The notes beneath the pieces were generated by a model that saw only the letters and a program-made list of their open reading frames with translations, was not told where the DNA came from and did no database searches. A stretch of DNA of 44,402 nt, from positions 1-44,402 of the forward strand of contig PYJC01000126.1 in the NCBI GenBank assembly GCA_003635255.1, given 5' to 3'. This stretch comes from Candidatus Poribacteria bacterium. Its GTDB lineage: Bacteria > Poribacteria > WGA-4E > WGA-3G. Positions 43,203 through 44,402 of the stretch are shown here, in pieces. A program made the position numbers and the translations under genes. Position 1 is the first letter of the stretch. The number at the start of each line of letters is the position of its first letter.

Positions 43203-44261
43203 TTAAGGGTAATTATAGACATTATCGGACTGGACTGGGCTGTCGGCATCTTGGAAACCGTCATCTGATTTGGGAGCCGCTTCTCGGTTTGCATTGAATT
43301 CTCGCAAGATGCAACTGACGATTTCTTCTGTATACGCCTGTGCATCTACACGTTGCTGATTTGCCTCCCATGCCATCCGTGCGGCGGCTTCAAAGTATTC
43401 GGCATGTTTATAAGCATCAAGGATATCTGTGCCTCGTGAAAACGTTCCGTGTCCGACCCAATAAAGGATATGCCGCGCTGGATCGCCGCCATTCTGGAAG
43501 AGTCGTAGACTCTCATAAGAGAGTTCTGGGATCCCCGGTGCGCGTTCCTCAACGAACCCGATACCGCCAGAGGGGTCATATATAATAGGCGTTTCCGGTT
43601 CGTATCCTCTGAGAAAATCGTAAAATTTATCTGGTGCGCCGTGTTCTGTCCGCGAAATTAGGTTCAGGAACTTCGGTTGTAGATGGACGAGTGCATTAAA
43701 CCCGTGTTCCGCTAATTGCTCAAAAATGAGGAGGTAATGGAACATCTCACTCGTTGGTGCAGGGGGCGCGACCCCATTTTGACTTCGATCCAAAGTCGTC
43801 TGATCTGGTGTACCGAAACGCATCCGATAATGTGTGCCATCTGGTTCTACCTCAACGAGCGTTAAATTGAGTGCCGGATGCTCAATACCAATCATGTCCA
43901 GACGTGAGCCTGATTTTGTGAGTAGCACGTGTCTGCCTGCCAACCCTGTAACAACGATCTGCGGGGGTAATTGGTAGCGCGGTGATACCTCATAAGAGAT
44001 GAGACAGGCATCGTCGATCGTTTCAGTTAAAATTGCCCCCATATTACCGGCAGTCGCCCATAGATAGTCGTGAGCGTGTGCATGTGCCCCTACCCACCCC
44101 ATCTGTCCTATCAAAGTCCCACATTCGCTATCGGGCGAGATAGGGTGTAAGTTGGGATGGTATCCGCGTTCTCGCCAGCGTTCATAGCGATATGTCTGTG
44201 GCGGTGGTGCTGTTAAGGCGTTTATGAGGTACGGATTGACTAATGTTGAATCCACTCGCAA
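43203..44261 (-). CDS. Class II aldolase/adducin-fold protein
   Basis: 352 aa from a TTG start with GGGAG about 7 nt upstream. The fold shows WATAGNMGAIL (68-78), VTGLAGRHVLL (104-114), SEMFHYLLIF (171-180), ALVHLQPKF (190-198) and YWVGHGTFSRGTD (267-279). The zinc-type H of family VHTHP is H193, but its partner histidine is Q195, and H271 supplies the last ligand, so the metal site may differ. Acidic and asparagine-rich tail. The substrate is unknown; relatives act on rhamnulose or fuculose phosphate. Confidence 0.65.
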   Translation of the reverse strand: MRVDSTLVNPYLINALTAPPPQTYRYERWRERGYHPNLHPISPDSECGTLIGQMGWVGAHAHAHDYLWATAGNMGAILTETIDDACLISYEVSPRYQLPPQIVVTGLAGRHVLLTKSGSRLDMIGIEHPALNLTLVEVEPDGTHYRMRFGTPDQTTLDRSQNGVAPPAPTSEMFHYLLIFEQLAEHGFNALVHLQPKFLNLISRTEHGAPDKFYDFLRGYEPETPIIYDPSGGIGFVEERAPGIPELSYESLRLFQNGGDPARHILYWVGHGTFSRGTDILDAYKHAEYFEAAARMAWEANQQRVDAQAYTEEIVSCILREFNANREAAPKSDDGFQDADSPVQSDNVYNYP

Positions 44262-44353
44262 TTCGACTCCCGGATTAGAATTACAACTCAGTTTCCAGCG
44301 TGATATCTTCCTCTTATTGTAAGTATACCATGTCTAAGAAAAAAGCGCAAATT

Positions 44354-44389
44354 TTAATGGTTATCAGTTGTTTAATGGTTATCAGTTGT
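44354..44389. repeat. 18-bp tandem repeat at the window edge
   Basis: TTAATGGTTATCAGTTGT occurs twice in perfect tandem (44354-44371, 44372-44389). The final 141 bp carry no gene. Variants of the GGTTATCAGTTGTCAG phrase recur in other gaps (26355, 39290). Confidence 0.7.
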
Positions 44390-44402
44390 CAGTACGGTTG
44401 TC

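Overview
This window looks like a chromosomal segment of an uncultured Gram-negative bacterium of the Candidatus Poribacteria type (sponge or seawater, or a close relative in the PVC/FCB neighbourhood). This is inferred from content, not from a marker gene. The pointers are several phytanoyl-CoA-type (PhyH) dioxygenases, secreted LamG-like proteins, a planctomycete-type DUF1549/DUF1553 cytochrome protein, a DUF6785-type membrane protein, futalosine-pathway menaquinone genes, and intergenic space filled with small palindromic and MITE-like repeats. Promoters are plain sigma-70 type (TTGACA-17-TATAAT) and Shine-Dalgarno sites are strong. No tRNA, rRNA, CRISPR array or intact transposase gene was seen.

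Layout. 1-332: 50-bp tandem repeats and a related palindrome. 333-1704 (-): a two-gene cassette of a PhyH oxygenase and an HD-domain oxygenase resembling PhnY/PhnZ or TmpA/TmpB (oxidative phosphonate cleavage), divergent from a Rieske protein with a long helical C-terminal part (1909-3753). 4109-5826 (-): two tandem PhyH paralogues. 5984-8689 (-): envelope or secreted proteins (DUF1326, NTF2-like lipoprotein, beta-barrel, CarboxypepD_reg-like). 8740-12209 (-): amidohydrolase and a BMP-type nucleoside ABC ATPase with its binding protein, without permeases. 12438-21919 (+): two secreted LamG-like paralogues, a large TPR protein, a UbiD decarboxylase, a thioredoxin-reductase-like flavoprotein, DNA polymerase I and an RRM protein. 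22130-25965 (-): LamG protein, TrpS, SAM hydroxide adenosyltransferase, sugar-phosphate isomerase/epimerase. 26536-29927 (+): mqnE-mqnA-fur-like, then a NifU-like and an IscA-like protein. 30047-31393 (-): GH32 fructosidase. 31653-32832 (+): small TPR protein and a UGSC-family protein read through an in-frame UGA, probably selenocysteine. 32922-44261 (-): hypothetical protein, LamG protein, DUF1549/1553 cytochrome coupled to lon, DUF6785 membrane protein, CapA-like protein, coiled-coil protein, class II aldolase-like protein.

How they fit together. The menaquinone genes (mqnE, mqnA and possibly the UbiD decarboxylase) supply quinone biosynthesis. The Rieske, PhyH, NifU-like and IscA-like proteins point to iron-dependent chemistry. 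GH32, BMP and phosphonate genes suggest scavenging of host- or seawater-derived organics.

Most worth a second look: (i) the UGA-containing UGSC gene with a hairpin at the position expected for a bacterial SECIS, easily mis-annotated as two ORFs; (ii) a shared C-terminal tail (K-L-A-x-x-W-[GA]-x-L-K) on four otherwise distinct secreted LamG-like proteins, which looks like an undescribed sorting or attachment tag; (iii) modular MITE-like elements that carry interchangeable palindromic cores, with a related insert in the loop of two unrelated palindromes.
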